From the NCBI GenBank assembly GCA_030620515.1, contig JAUXEM010000003.1:1-55004 (forward strand): 55,004 bases of DNA, read 5' to 3'. Both the position numbers and the translations under genes were made by a program. The stretch comes from Salinivirgaceae bacterium (GTDB taxonomy: Bacteria; Bacteroidota; Bacteroidia; Bacteroidales; SZUA-534). Within the stretch, counting starts at the first letter, position 1. Every line of letters begins with the position of its first letter. The notes below the pieces were generated by a model. It was given only the letters and a program-made list of their open reading frames with translations, did no database searches and was not told where the DNA came from. Shown in pieces: positions 1 to 10,759 of the stretch.

Positions 1-1
1 A

Positions 2-199
2 TATAAAGATGTAAATAGTAATAAATATTTAAATATTAATTATTTAAATCATTCTATTAATTCTAATCCATTAGATTTTAGCATAGTTACCACTATTAAT
101 AATTCTCTTACAAATCTTAATTTTTCTTATTCATCTACAGATTATGAGCCGTTTACTATTATGTATAAAGTGCCAAAATCATATACATTAATGCAATGA
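2..199 (+). CDS. C-terminal end of a DUF4292-type lipoprotein (partial)
   Basis: An open frame runs from the left edge to a TGA at 197-199 and gives about 65 residues ending in a beta-rich tail (NLNFSYSSTDYEPF, then IMYKVPKSYTLMQ). The pattern of alternating polar and hydrophobic residues and a final 'iP..Y' resembles the end of DUF4292 lipoproteins, which commonly precede the EnvC gene in Bacteroidota. Its stop codon overlaps the next start in an ATGA arrangement at 196-199, so the two are probably translationally coupled. The start lies outside the window. The family assignment rests mostly on position and is moderate. Confidence 0.55.
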   Translation, partial: YKDVNSNKYLNINYLNHSINSNPLDFSIVTTINNSLTNLNFSYSSTDYEPFTIMYKVPKSYTLMQ

Positions 200-1410
200 A
201 AATTTGTTTCGTTATAATTATACTATTAATATTTTCACTTAATGTTTTTTCTCAATCTAAAGTCGATTTGGAAAGAAAGAAAAGAGATAATTACAATAAT
301 ATAAAATTTACTAATGAACTATTAGAAAAAAATAAAAAACGAAAAACTATTTCTTATAATCGACTGTTATTATTGAATAGCAAAATTAAATCTAGAACCA
401 ATATTATTTCTAATATAAATGGAGAACTTGATTTAATTGCAGATAGAATACTTGTGCATCAAGATATTATTTTGAACTTAGAAATTGATCTGATTAATTT
501 AAAAGATGAATATGCGAAGATGATATATTATGCCTTTTTGCATAAGAGTTCGTACGATAAATTGATGTTTATTCTTGCCGCTGAGGACATAAATATGAGT
601 TTTAGAAGGTTAAAATATCTTCAGCAATATAGTACACATCGTAAAAATCAAGCACAATTAATACAAAATACAAAAATTCAAATTAGCGAAGAAATTGTAC
701 ACCTAGAAATTATAAAGGCTAATAGAAAGGATTTGCTTTTAAATAAACAAATTGAAAATAAAAATCTGCTTTCTGAAAAACAAGAACAAAACACTAGTCT
801 GAAAGGATTAAAAACAAAAGAAAAGCAACTTAGAAAAAAGTTAAAAAAACAATATAAGATTGCTAATAATTTGCAAAAAGAAATAGCACGTATTATTGAG
901 GAAGAAGCTAGAATTACTGCTAGTAAAGTTAGTAAATCATCGGCAAATTTTTTTCAATTAACACCTGAAGAACAATTAATTGCTGATAATATTATAAGGA
1001 ATAAGTCGCATTTGCCTTGGCCAACTCAACGAGGTATAATTACAAGTAATTTTGGAGAACATCCGCATCCTGTAATTAAAGGTGTTAAAGTTAGAAACGA
1101 TGGGGTTGATATTGCTACAAATGAGGGAGCTGTTGTTCGTGCCATTTTTGAAGGTACAGTAAGTCGTATTTTTGTTTTGCCAGGTGCTCATAAAACTGTT
1201 ATAATAAGACACGGAAATTATTTAACAGTTTATTCTAATTTAAAAGATGTTATAGTACGACAAGGTGATAAAATTATTACTAAACAAACTATTGGAGTTG
1301 TCTATACAGATAAAGATAATGAAAATAAAACAGTACTGCAATTTCAAATATGGAAAGAAAATGTAAAATTGAATCCCGAAGATTGGTTAACCAAAGGTAA
1401 GAATGGATAA
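196..1410 (+). CDS. envC: EnvC-like murein hydrolase activator with degenerate LytM (M23) domain
   Basis: A 404-residue exported protein. Residues 1-20 are a signal peptide ending VFSQ; residues about 21-250 are Lys/Glu-rich coiled coil; residues about 272-400 are a LytM/peptidase M23 fold. The zinc ligands of active LytM enzymes are missing: the His of HxGxD is Asn301 (NDGVD), the His of YaHL is Asn348 (YSNL), and the His of LHF is Gln382 (LQF). EnvC and NlpD activators of cell-wall amidases have lost the same kind of residues, so this protein probably activates an amidase at division rather than cutting peptidoglycan itself. It overlaps the DUF4292 gene upstream by 4 bases and the DUF4175 gene downstream by 8 bases, so it sits inside one operon. 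Confidence 0.85.
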   Translation: MKICFVIIILLIFSLNVFSQSKVDLERKKRDNYNNIKFTNELLEKNKKRKTISYNRLLLLNSKIKSRTNIISNINGELDLIADRILVHQDIILNLEIDLINLKDEYAKMIYYAFLHKSSYDKLMFILAAEDINMSFRRLKYLQQYSTHRKNQAQLIQNTKIQISEEIVHLEIIKANRKDLLLNKQIENKNLLSEKQEQNTSLKGLKTKEKQLRKKLKKQYKIANNLQKEIARIIEEEARITASKVSKSSANFFQLTPEEQLIADNIIRNKSHLPWPTQRGIITSNFGEHPHPVIKGVKVRNDGVDIATNEGAVVRAIFEGTVSRIFVLPGAHKTVIIRHGNYLTVYSNLKDVIVRQGDKIITKQTIGVVYTDKDNENKTVLQFQIWKENVKLNPEDWLTKGKNG

Positions 1411-4400
1411 TAATTTTATTCTTTTAAAAGAGAAACTAAATAATTTTATTAATAAATATTATTTTAATTTATTTATTAGAGGTAGTATAATTGTACCTAT
1501 AATTTTTATTTCAGTACTTTATTTTGTTTCTGGCTTTGAGTATTTTGGATGGTTTTCTATAAATACACGCTTTTTTTTATTTCTCTTTTCTATTATATCC
1601 CTTCTCTTTTTTTTTAGTTACTTTTTGTTTATTCCCTTACTTAAGGTATTTAAATTCGGAAAACGAATTTCCAACAAACATGCTTCAAAATTATTATCAG
1701 AATATTTTCCTGAAATTGATGATAAAATTCTTAATGTTATCGAATTAAATGAACTTGAAAACAATTCTAATGATTTAGTTCGTTATAGCATAAATCAGAA
1801 AAGTGATATAGTAAATAAATTTGATTTTACTAAAGCTATAAATTATAAAAAACACCTAAAGCTATCAAGATACCTTATTTTAAGTCTTTTTGTTTTTATT
1901 GCTACCTTATTTTTTAAGCCGGAGCTAATTATTGATGGAACAAAAAGAGTTGTACACTTTAATACTTCCTATGTTAAAGATGTTGGATTTAGTATAATTA
2001 TTGATACTGCTGCATTGGTTGTTAAACGTGGAGATAATTTAAAAATTGATATATTTATTGTTGGAAATATATTGCCTGACGAATTATTCATAAAATTTGG
2101 TGGTACAGATTATCTTTTAGAAAAAAAAGATATTTCAAAATACACGTACTATTTTAAAAATGTAAATAATTCTTTTTCATTTATAGTCTTTAACGATTTT
2201 TTTGAAAGTAGTAATTTTAGTATTAAAGTTTTGGATAAACCGATTTTGAAAAATTATGAAGTTGATATTGTTTATCCAAATTATATTAACAAGCCAAATG
2301 AAAATAAACAGAATTTGAGTGAAATTACTGTTCCAATAGGTTCAGAGTTAAAATGGTCGTTTAATTCAGTTTTTTGTGATACTATTTTTATACAACATAA
2401 AAATGAAATATTTTCTCTTTCTGAATCTCCTAATGGTTTTGTTTATAATGAATTAGCTCTTAAGTCACATAGCTTTAATGTTGCTTTAAGTAATAAAAAT
2501 ACCTTATTTAAATCCACTATATCTATAAAGGTAAAGGTTATACCTGATTTATACCCGTCTATTGAGGTTAGTTATGTTAAAGATAAGAGTAATTTAAGAA
2601 TATTTTATTTTCATGGACTAATTTCTGATGATTTTGGATTTTCAAAACTGCTTGTTTTTTCTCATGATAATGTTAATGGTTTAGAAATACCAATAATCAA
2701 AAATTTAAAAAGGCAAGAATTTTATTTTTCATATGAATTTCCTTTAAATGTTTTAGATAACGAACTGTATTTTCTTATTTATGACAATGATAAAATATTA
2801 GGTCCAAAATTTACGAAATCTGAAATATTGAAAATTAGTATACCAACAATTGAGCAAATAGCTAAAAATGAAAAGCAAAATTTTCTAGATATTCATAAGA
2901 AATTGGATCAAAGTTTACTAATGGCTTCTGAAATTAGAAAAGATATTGAGGAAATTAAAAAAAGTTTAATTAGTGAGAAGTTAGAAACTTGGGAAAAGAA
3001 ATCTAAATTAGAATCTTTAACAGCAAAACATAAACAGTTAGAAAATTTACTGAAAGAAATATCAAATCAGAATCTTAAAAAAGATAATTTTAATAATTCT
3101 TTTAATCAAACCACTGAACAAATTTTAGAGAAGCAAAAGCAAATTCAAGAATTGCTTAATAATGTGATGAGTGATGAATTAAAAGAATTATTAAAGGAAC
3201 TAGAAAAACTTGCTTCTAAGTTTGACGAAAATAAATTGAATGAAATCAATAGTAAACTTGAAATGAACTATGATGACTTATCTAAAGAATTAGATAAGAA
3301 TTTAGAGCTTTTAAAAAAGTACGAAATAGAGGAGAGGGTTAAACGTGATATCGATAGATTGAATGACTTAAGTCAAAAGCAAAAACAATTAAGCAATAAA
3401 CTTTCAGAAGAAAAAATTAATCAGAGCCAGTTACTTGAAGAAAATATGCAAGCTTTAAGTGAATTGAAAAAAATAGAAGAAGACTATAATGATATTTTAG
3501 AGAAGAATAATGATTTGTCCGATCCATTTAAAATGGAAGATTTTAAAGAGTCTTTTGATAAATTGAATAATGATATAGAAGATAACCAATCTGATATTAG
3601 CGATAATTCTGATAAATCAAATGAGCAATCAAAAAAGAATTCTGATAATTTAAATAAGCTAGCTGATGATATGCAGCAAATGATGAATGGTAGTTCTCAG
3701 CAAAAAGCTGGCGAAAATGCAGAATCATTACGTCAGTTACTAGAAAATTTATTTATTTTTTCATTTACTCAAGAAGATTTACAGAATGAATTACTTTACG
3801 TGCTTATTGATAATCCCCGTTTTGTTCAATTAATAAAGGAACAAAATAAAATTAATGATGATTTTTTAATAATTAAAGATTCATTATATGCTTTAAGTAA
3901 ACGCTCTAGTTTGTTAGGAAATCATATTTCTCGATCAGCCTTTGGAATTCAAAGTGAATTAATAAATACTATACATTTCTTAGAAAATAGGAAAGTAGGT
4001 TTAGCTCGTAAAGCTCAAAGAGAAATAATGACTCAAACTAACGATATGATATTGTTATTATCAGAATCTCTTAAAAAAATGGATTCAATGGGTAATGGTT
4101 CAAGTGGTTCTCCAAATAAAAAACAAAAACCTAAGAAAGGCAAAGAACCTTCATTATCTGATCTAAAAAAGGGTCAAGAAGGTTTTAAGGAACAATTAGA
4201 AAACATGCTCAAGCAAATGAAAGGAAAATCTGGTAAACCAGGAAAAGGAGAGCTGGGAAAGATGCTTGCCCAACAAGAGATTTTTCAGCAATTGTTGAAT
4301 GAGCTTAGTTCTAATGGGAGTGTAGGTAAAGAGTTAAGTAAAGAACTTAATGAAATTAAAAAATTAATGGAAGCAAATAAAAGAGATTTAGTTAATATGC

Positions 4401-4684
4401 AAATCTCTAATACTACATTATTTAGACAGAAACAAATTATGTCACGATTACTCGAGGCGGAAACTGCTGAATTGGAAAGAGATAAAGATGACAAGAGAGA
4501 ATCTCAGCAAGCTTTAAAATATAATATAAGTAATCCTGAAAATTTATTTGAGGATAAAATAGATAGTGTTAATTTTAATGAAATATTTAATACTAAATCT
4601 GTAAACCTTTTTGACTTTTATAAGTATAAGTATCAAGAGTATATAAAGAACATTAATTCTAATAGGAATGAAAAAAGAAATTAA
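1403..4684 (+). CDS. DUF4175 family membrane-anchored coiled-coil protein
   Basis: 1093 residues. Two hydrophobic segments at about 30-50 and 57-80 and a third at about 157-170 anchor the N terminus. A beta-rich middle part (about 175-480) has the look of Ig-like periplasmic domains. From about 490 onward the chain is almost entirely Lys/Glu/Asn-rich coiled coil with a Gly/Lys-rich linker near 890-950. The architecture and its place between EnvC and YbeY match the Bacteroidota DUF4175 family, whose function is not established. It overlaps envC by 8 bases and the following ATPase gene by 17 bases. A structural role at the envelope, perhaps linked to the EnvC pathway, is inference only. Confidence 0.75.
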   Translation: MDNNFILLKEKLNNFINKYYFNLFIRGSIIVPIIFISVLYFVSGFEYFGWFSINTRFFLFLFSIISLLFFFSYFLFIPLLKVFKFGKRISNKHASKLLSEYFPEIDDKILNVIELNELENNSNDLVRYSINQKSDIVNKFDFTKAINYKKHLKLSRYLILSLFVFIATLFFKPELIIDGTKRVVHFNTSYVKDVGFSIIIDTAALVVKRGDNLKIDIFIVGNILPDELFIKFGGTDYLLEKKDISKYTYYFKNVNNSFSFIVFNDFFESSNFSIKVLDKPILKNYEVDIVYPNYINKPNENKQNLSEITVPIGSELKWSFNSVFCDTIFIQHKNEIFSLSESPNGFVYNELALKSHSFNVALSNKNTLFKSTISIKVKVIPDLYPSIEVSYVKDKSNLRIFYFHGLISDDFGFSKLLVFSHDNVNGLEIPIIKNLKRQEFYFSYEFPLNVLDNELYFLIYDNDKILGPKFTKSEILKISIPTIEQIAKNEKQNFLDIHKKLDQSLLMASEIRKDIEEIKKSLISEKLETWEKKSKLESLTAKHKQLENLLKEISNQNLKKDNFNNSFNQTTEQILEKQKQIQELLNNVMSDELKELLKELEKLASKFDENKLNEINSKLEMNYDDLSKELDKNLELLKKYEIEERVKRDIDRLNDLSQKQKQLSNKLSEEKINQSQLLEENMQALSELKKIEEDYNDILEKNNDLSDPFKMEDFKESFDKLNNDIEDNQSDISDNSDKSNEQSKKNSDNLNKLADDMQQMMNGSSQQKAGENAESLRQLLENLFIFSFTQEDLQNELLYVLIDNPRFVQLIKEQNKINDDFLIIKDSLYALSKRSSLLGNHISRSAFGIQSELINTIHFLENRKVGLARKAQREIMTQTNDMILLLSESLKKMDSMGNGSSGSPNKKQKPKKGKEPSLSDLKKGQEGFKEQLENMLKQMKGKSGKPGKGELGKMLAQQEIFQQLLNELSSNGSVGKELSKELNEIKKLMEANKRDLVNMQISNTTLFRQKQIMSRLLEAETAELERDKDDKRESQQALKYNISNPENLFEDKIDSVNFNEIFNTKSVNLFDFYKYKYQEYIKNINSNRNEKRN

Positions 4685-5063
4685 TATAGCATCTAAGATT
4701 GAGAATATTTCATTGGTTGAAAATCTAATTGACGAAATTTCAACAGATTTATCATTAGTAGCCGACATTTATGGTAATATATTAATTGCAATCATTGAAG
4801 GTGTTACTAATTCAATTATTCATGGGAATAAAAAGGATGAATCTAAATTGGTTAATATAATTATATCTGAAAATAATTCTGTTTTAAGTGTAAGAATTTG
4901 TGATGAAGGTGCAGGTTTTGATTTTGACCATATTCCTGATCCTACAAAACCTGGCAATGTTGAAAAACCTGATGGTAGAGGTGTTTTTTTAATGGAGCAT
5001 TTAGCTGATGAAATAAGCTTTGATAAAGGTGGAGCTATTGTTAATCTAAAATTTAATATCTAA
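4668..5063 (+). CDS. Anti-sigma-type serine kinase / HATPase_c_2 protein
   Basis: A 131-residue stand-alone GHKL ATPase of the RsbW/SpoIIAB type. The N box is visible as E44-GVT-N48 followed by HGN at 52-54. The G1 box is DEGAGF at 79-84 and the G2 box is GRGVFLM at 103-109. There is no dimerisation or sensor domain, as expected for soluble anti-sigma kinases that act through partner switching. No STAS antagonist or PP2C phosphatase partner is in this window, so its target is unknown. The start lies inside the end of the DUF4175 gene (17-base overlap), showing tight co-transcription. In many Bacteroidota this small ATPase is found next to ybeY. Confidence 0.8.
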   Translation: MKKEINIASKIENISLVENLIDEISTDLSLVADIYGNILIAIIEGVTNSIIHGNKKDESKLVNIIISENNSVLSVRICDEGAGFDFDHIPDPTKPGNVEKPDGRGVFLMEHLADEISFDKGGAIVNLKFNI

Positions 5064-5064
5064 A

Positions 5065-5484
5065 GTGTTTAATTTTTTTAATGAAGATGTATCGTTGCCA
5101 GAAATTGACATCGATCAAATATCTTGTTGGTTAGTTTCAGTAATTGAGACTGAAAAAAAAACTGCCGGTGATATTAGTATTATATTTTGCTCTGATTCCT
5201 TTCTTATCAATTTAAATAAGATGTATTTAAATCATGATTATTACACTGATATAATTACGTTTGATTATAGTGAAAGCAATATTATAAGTGGTGATGTTTT
5301 TATTAGTACCGATAGGGTAAAAGAGAATGCAATTAAATTTTCAAACACTTTTAATTCTGAGTTGTACCGTATAATGGTTCACGGAATATTACACCTTATA
5401 GGTTATAAGGACTTTAGTATTTCAGAAAAAGAAACTATGACAGGAAAGGAAGATGAATTCCTTAATGGATTAATAAAAAAATAA
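5065..5484 (+). CDS. ybeY: rRNA maturation endoribonuclease YbeY
   Basis: 139 residues, short for the family but complete. The metal-binding motif is [11 protein letters not shown]: His106 and His110 are present, but the third ligand, usually His in HxxxHxxxxxH, is Asp116. I recall other Bacteroidota YbeY proteins having KD at this place, so this is probably a lineage variant and not a defect. YbeY takes part in 16S rRNA 3' end processing and ribosome quality control in the cytoplasm. The start is a GTG at 5065, one base after the previous stop; no ATG is available nearby before the conserved region. The mnmG start follows one base after its stop codon. Confidence 0.85.
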   Translation: MFNFFNEDVSLPEIDIDQISCWLVSVIETEKKTAGDISIIFCSDSFLINLNKMYLNHDYYTDIITFDYSESNIISGDVFISTDRVKENAIKFSNTFNSELYRIMVHGILHLIGYKDFSISEKETMTGKEDEFLNGLIKK

Positions 5485-5485
5485 A

Positions 5486-7360
5486 ATGTTAAATGAATAT
5501 GATGTTATAGTTGTTGGTGCTGGTCATGCTGGCAGTGAAGCTGCTGCTGCTGCTGCTAAACTAGGATCTTCTACTTTATTAATAACAATGGACATGACTA
5601 AGATTGCACAAATGTCGTGTAATCCTGCAATAGGTGGCATAGCTAAAGGTCAAATAGTAAGAGAAATTGATGCTTTGGGTGGTTATACTGGAATTGCCAC
5701 GGATAAATCAAGCATACAATTTAGAATGCTAAATCGTTCTAAAGGTCCTGCGATGTGGAGTCCACGTGCGCAATGTGATCGAATGGTTTTTTCTCAAGAC
5801 TGGAGAGATCATCTTGAGACTATCGATAATTTAGATATGTTTCAAGACAAAGTTGTTTCACTGGTTTTAAATAATAGCATTGTTACTGGTGTAGTTACTG
5901 AATTAGGTTTTACATTTATTTCCAAGTCGGTAATTTTAACTAACGGCACTTTTCTTAATGGCTTAATGCATATTGGTAGTACCAAAATTAAAGGCGGAAG
6001 AATGGCCGAACCAGATTCCAATGGAATTACAGAGCAACTTTTTGGTGCTGGTTTTACTACTGGTAGAATGAAAACAGGAACTCCTGCACGATTAGATGGA
6101 AGATCTATTAATTTTAGCAAACTGATAGAACAGGAGGGAGATATTAACCCTTCCTTTTTTTCTTACATGAATAGTGACAATACATATGTTGAGCAAAGAT
6201 CTTGCTATATTGCACACACTAATGCATCCGTTCATAAATGCTTAGAGAGGGGTTTTAATGAATCACCTCTTTTCAATGGTTCAATTAAAGGTGTTGGACC
6301 ACGGTATTGTCCAAGTATTGAGGATAAAGTTGTTACCTTTGCTGAGAAAAGTAGCCACCAATTATTTTTAGAACCAGAAGGCTTTACTACTAATGAGTAT
6401 TATATTAATGGATTTTCATCTTCTTTACCTTGGTATATACAGCTTGAAGCGTTGCGTTTAATTCCTGGTTTAGAAAAGGTAAACATTTATCGTCCTGGAT
6501 ACGCAATTGAATACGACTACTTTGACCCAACCCAACTTAATTCATCTTTAGAAACAAAATTGATATCTAATCTTTATTTTGCCGGACAAATTAATGGAAC
6601 AACAGGCTATGAAGAAGCTGCCGCACAAGGTCTAATTGCAGGTATTAATGCTCATTTGAAAATTAACAATAAACCTGAATTTATTTTAAGACGAGATGAA
6701 GCTTACACAGGAGTTTTAATTGACGATTTAATTACAAAGGGAGTTGATGAACCATATCGCATGTTTACAAGTAGGGCAGAATACAGAATATTACTACGCC
6801 AGGATAATGCTGATTTAAGACTAACGGCAAAAGGATTCCACCTTGGCTTGGCAAAAGAAGATCGGTATTTAAGGATGATTGAGAAGAAAAACGCAATTGA
6901 AAATATTATTGAATTCTTCGGCAATACCAGCATAAAGCCCGAGCAAATTAATAGCTATTTAGAAAGTATTAAATCATCTCCGCTTAAACAATCTATAAAA
7001 GTTATTAATTTAATTAGTCGACCAGACGTTTCAATTTTTGGTTTAGCTGAAAATTTTGAACCGCTTTCTGAGCATCTTAAATGTATTATTTCACAAAGAC
7101 ATGATATTCTAGAGGGGGCAGAAATATCAATGAAATATAAAGGATATTTATTGAGAGAGAAACAGATTGCAGAAAAAATAAAGAAACTTGAAAGCGCAAC
7201 GATACCAAAAAATATAGATTACAATAAATTCCTTAGCATATCTACTGAAGCTAGACAAAAACTTTCAAAGATACAACCCCAAACAATAGGGCAGGCTACC
7301 CGCATTCCTGGCATTAGCCCATCAGATATTAATGTTTTATTAGTTAGTTTTGGAAGATAA
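5486..7360 (+). CDS. mnmG: tRNA uridine-5-carboxymethylaminomethyl modification enzyme MnmG
   Basis: 624 residues, full family length. The FAD-binding motif [12 protein letters not shown] is at residues 10-21, the conserved SCNPAIGG is at about 45-52, and the C-terminal helical domain ends with the typical IPGISPSDI region. With MnmE it installs the (c)mnm5 group on U34 of several tRNAs. It is the last gene of the + strand operon beginning before the window. Its stop codon at 7358-7360 is followed immediately by a parS-type palindrome. The mnmG (gidA) gene is close to the replication origin in many bacteria, which fits that context. Confidence 0.95.
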   Translation: MLNEYDVIVVGAGHAGSEAAAAAAKLGSSTLLITMDMTKIAQMSCNPAIGGIAKGQIVREIDALGGYTGIATDKSSIQFRMLNRSKGPAMWSPRAQCDRMVFSQDWRDHLETIDNLDMFQDKVVSLVLNNSIVTGVVTELGFTFISKSVILTNGTFLNGLMHIGSTKIKGGRMAEPDSNGITEQLFGAGFTTGRMKTGTPARLDGRSINFSKLIEQEGDINPSFFSYMNSDNTYVEQRSCYIAHTNASVHKCLERGFNESPLFNGSIKGVGPRYCPSIEDKVVTFAEKSSHQLFLEPEGFTTNEYYINGFSSSLPWYIQLEALRLIPGLEKVNIYRPGYAIEYDYFDPTQLNSSLETKLISNLYFAGQINGTTGYEEAAAQGLIAGINAHLKINNKPEFILRRDEAYTGVLIDDLITKGVDEPYRMFTSRAEYRILLRQDNADLRLTAKGFHLGLAKEDRYLRMIEKKNAIENIIEFFGNTSIKPEQINSYLESIKSSPLKQSIKVINLISRPDVSIFGLAENFEPLSEHLKCIISQRHDILEGAEISMKYKGYLLREKQIAEKIKKLESATIPKNIDYNKFLSISTEARQKLSKIQPQTIGQATRIPGISPSDINVLLVSFGR

Positions 7361-7376
7361 TGTTCCACGTGGAACG
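7361..7376. promoter_or_regulatory. parS-type ParB binding site 1
   Basis: TGTTCCACGTGGAACG. The inner 14 bases (7362-7375, GTTCCACGTGGAAC) form a perfect palindrome and match the widely conserved chromosomal parS consensus TGTTtCACGTGaAACA. The site begins on the base after the mnmG stop codon. ParB spreads from such sites to organise and segregate the origin region. No parA or parB gene lies in this window. Confidence 0.8.
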
Positions 7377-7397
7377 GTTAACTAAACAATTACTTTA

Positions 7398-7413
7398 GGT
7401 TCCACGTGGAACA
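7398..7413. promoter_or_regulatory. parS-type ParB binding site 2
   Basis: GGTTCCACGTGGAACA with the same perfect 14-base palindrome as site 1 (7399-7412), 37 bases downstream of it. Close spacing of parS copies is common near origins and argues against chance, since CACGTG is rare in this AT-rich sequence. Confidence 0.8.
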
Positions 7414-8043
7414 ATATTTGCTAAGGTCCATTCTATTTATTGACTTTGTTCGTATTGTTTAATGCGGAGTTTTGGTATTTTTAATCTAAAGATTTATATA
7501 CGTGTTTTGATTATTAGTTGGCAACATTGTAATTACTGATGGTTCAAAATAAATTATCTAGTTATACAGCTTAGTTTATTTGCTGCTTTGAATTCTATAT
7601 TTTTACTATTCATGCTTAATGCTTTCTTTCATTTAGCTAGGTTTAAATTTGGTAAGTGATACCAAAAATTTATATTTTTCAATATTTGTTATGTATTTCA
7701 TTCAGCCAAAAACCTTGAAGTGTTTATTGGCATCTGCTTATATTTGAACACAAAGTTGTTGTTGCGTTTAGGTTGATTATATCGTATTTAGTAAAGAGTG
7801 TATTTATTATTATAGGACATTTTGATTCATTTATAACTTGAACGTAGCGTTTCTAAATATTGTAAACTGTAATATTTACCTCTGCAGGTGTTTCGAATAT
7901 AGACCAAGCTTTCCAAAATTCTTTAGCAAAAAAATTAATTTACTAGTCTTATTTTTGTATTAGGCAATTTTATATTAAAGTTGTAATAGTTAGGTTTGAA
8001 CGATATGGTTATAGTTGTGACTCTTATTGAAACGATTGCTTTA

Positions 8044-8059
8044 TGTTTCACGTGGAACG
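8044..8059. promoter_or_regulatory. parS-type ParB binding site 3
   Basis: TGTTTCACGTGGAACG. It is intermediate between the TGTTTCACGTGAAACA consensus and sites 1 and 2: one half has TTTCAC and the other GTGGAA. It lies inside the gene-free stretch, about 650 bases from site 2. Confidence 0.75.
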
Positions 8060-10751
8060 TTATTGATTAGGATGGCATTTTATAATCATTGTATTTTCTT
8101 ACAATCAAAATGTATAGATCTATCTCTAAAATTTATTTGTGAAAATTATTGAAAAATTTCATTTCTGTATTTTAAACAATGATTGAGTAGAGTTGGTTTG
8201 CTTGTAAATAAGGAGTTTTAAGGGACAGCCTATTCAACTTGTTTATATTGTTCTGTTGAGAAGTTGTTTGCTATGCATTGAAAACCAAATTGTTTTTTGT
8301 TTGTAGTAATTACATTTTTTGAAATTGTTATTGTGTAAATAGTTATTTTATTTGTTTTATTGGTATAAGTTTTAGTTCTGAATTTTAGTTAGTTATAGTT
8401 GTTGCTAATTTTTAATATAGCAATTTATTTGTAGTGCTTTGTGTTGAGCATTATATCTCGTTTCTTTTTTCATTTAAATATACTCTATTAGTGTTCATAA
8501 TGTTTTTTTATTCTTAATTTCACTGAGGCGAGGTTTATTTTTTTAAAGAAGTGTTTTTAGAATAAGTTTTTTATTGTTTATTAATTTATTAAAGCTTTTT
8601 AATTTTATTACAAGCGCTTTAGTTTCTTTTAGTTTTTGTTTCAAAATAATAATTCCTATGGCTCTAAGGCTAAAAAATCTGTTTAGCTAAGGGTTTCTTA
8701 TGATCTTTGTGGTATTGTTTTAAGTGTAATTATTTACTTTATTTTCATTAGTTTGTTGCATTTTTACAATATTGTGTTAGTGAAAATTATAAATCTCTAT
8801 TCAAAATTACATAATATTCAATTGATCATAAATGTACATTTTGTATCATTACCTGCCCAATTAAGCTAGCTTGAATATTTTTCGCTGGTTTGTTGGCTTG
8901 GTACTAAATATCTAGAAAGTATTAAACCTAGCGATTTTTATTTCGTAGAGGTTTTGCGTATAGTTTCAATTTTTTTTCTCACATGCTGCATAAGTAAAAC
9001 TACTAAGACAATTTTTCCTTGTTACCATTCTTTAGGTTAATGCTCTTTTAGTTATATTAAGTGTTGACCCTAGGCTATTTTTTGTCTTGTGTTATTAAAA
9101 CTTGAGTTGTGAAGTAAGGTAATTCACCAATTTTTTTATTAAAAATTGATGTCTAATCTTTTTCACATACTTGGTAATTGATCAATATTAGTAAATTTAT
9201 TTTATTAGAAGAATAATTCCTTTCTCTTCCAGAGCTTTGTTTTCTTAAAATCTTTAGGTAATTGGTTTAATTGGAAAATAAATAAACCAATCATAATCGT
9301 AGCTAACCTAAATTATGTCTGAGTTAATTACTGAGGTAGGTTGTTTCCACGAAATACAACATATTAAATTTAGGATCACTATTTGTCTACATAGTACCAT
9401 TAAAATTGCAACTTTCTAATAATCAATAACTGGCAATCAATTGACTAAATCCATGATTTATTAAGGCTAAGTGACCATTATAAAAAAGTATCTGATTTTG
9501 ATAGACATATTTAGCACATAAACAGAAATTTAAATGTTCACACTACCTCTATATATGTTTTTTTACCTTTATCTATTCAAATCTTAATTCTAAATCATAG
9601 AATTTCTTATTTAGTAAACAATTAGTTTTTTTAAGATAGCTGCAAGAACAAACCGGCGCACAAGGAATTTGTCTTTAAATTATTTTTACCATTTTGAAAT
9701 ATTTTTCCGATCGTTTTAATTAGTTTGTTACCTTGAATATTGATGAATATTTGTCCTCTAAAATTAACTGACAGTATATTTAAGACTATATTTTAAAAGC
9801 TAAGACCTTATGCAGGCGTATTACTTAATGAAAAAGAATTATGACAATACTACTAGGTATTTTCTAATTATAATACTAATGTCAAGTTACTGTTGATGCC
9901 AACTCTTTTTTGTTTTTTAAACTAAAACTACTAGTAATGAGTATTTCGGTTTTAGGTTATTCATTAACTGGAACTATGTGTTTTCGATTTTCAATTGATT
10001 GTTGTAATATCAAAATATATGTTGATGATAGAAGAATGTAGAATATTTAGCAATTTGAGTAAAGAGAAATTTTATAGTGTAATTACATTGTATACAGACT
10101 TGTGATTTTGGAAGGAATAAATTTTATTAATCTGATGAATAAGTAGTGGTTCACTTTTCGATTAATATATGGAGTACATGCTAAAAAGTATACACATATT
10201 GCATAGTTTACAGAAAGATACACATTTTGCTTGTGCATTTGATGATATATGACATTATGAATTCTTACTGTAATTCTACTATGTTGTATTTTATACTTTA
10301 TCTAGGCAAAAAATGTATTTCTAATTTTTGAACTTGTTTTTTAGCAAAGCTTATACAGATAATTGTTCGTGTAGCCAATATTTTTTACTTTTTGTTGTTT
10401 TAGCAATCTTTACGATAGTTTATTGATTTCAATGGCTACGTTTTTGATAAAAATCAGATTAAATGAGCCTAAATATCTAAATAACAGATAAATAGCAAGT
10501 TTTGTGTATCATTTTGCCTATTTATTTAAGTTTTTTAGAAAGTATGTTTTGTTTTAGCTGTTTCAGATATATAAACCGTTATTTAACCATACTAGTTTGG
10601 CGGTATTTCTATTCTAGATATGATAGAAGATGGTGTTTTTATCTATAGCTTATTTTTTATAATGTTGTGCTATTTTTTCATTGAACATTCAGAACCATTA
10701 TTCGTTTGAAAATAAAGTCATTTTAATTAAAGATAGTGTTAACTAAAATTA

Positions 10752-10759
10752 TACCTTTG
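10752..10759 (+). promoter_or_regulatory. Promoter -7 element for typA
   Basis: TACCTTTG matches the Bacteroidota -7 consensus TAnnTTTG. It lies 60 bases before the typA start codon, giving a leader of roughly 55 bases. The -33 region is weak. Confidence 0.55.

Noticed and set aside
5842..6120. A minus-strand frame inside mnmG
   Set aside because: It is antisense to conserved MnmG sequence, with no recognisable motif or start signal.
9128..9148. CAATTTTT / AAAAATTG hairpin as a terminator in the gene-free region
   Set aside because: The stem is nearly all A and T, has no GC clamp, and no transcript is known to end there.
7376..10740. A chromosomal origin proven by DnaA boxes
   Set aside because: Only scattered near-matches to TTWTNCACA were found (8138, 8332, 9159, 10188, 10503), about what AT-rich DNA gives by chance. 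The parS sites, not DnaA boxes, carry the argument.
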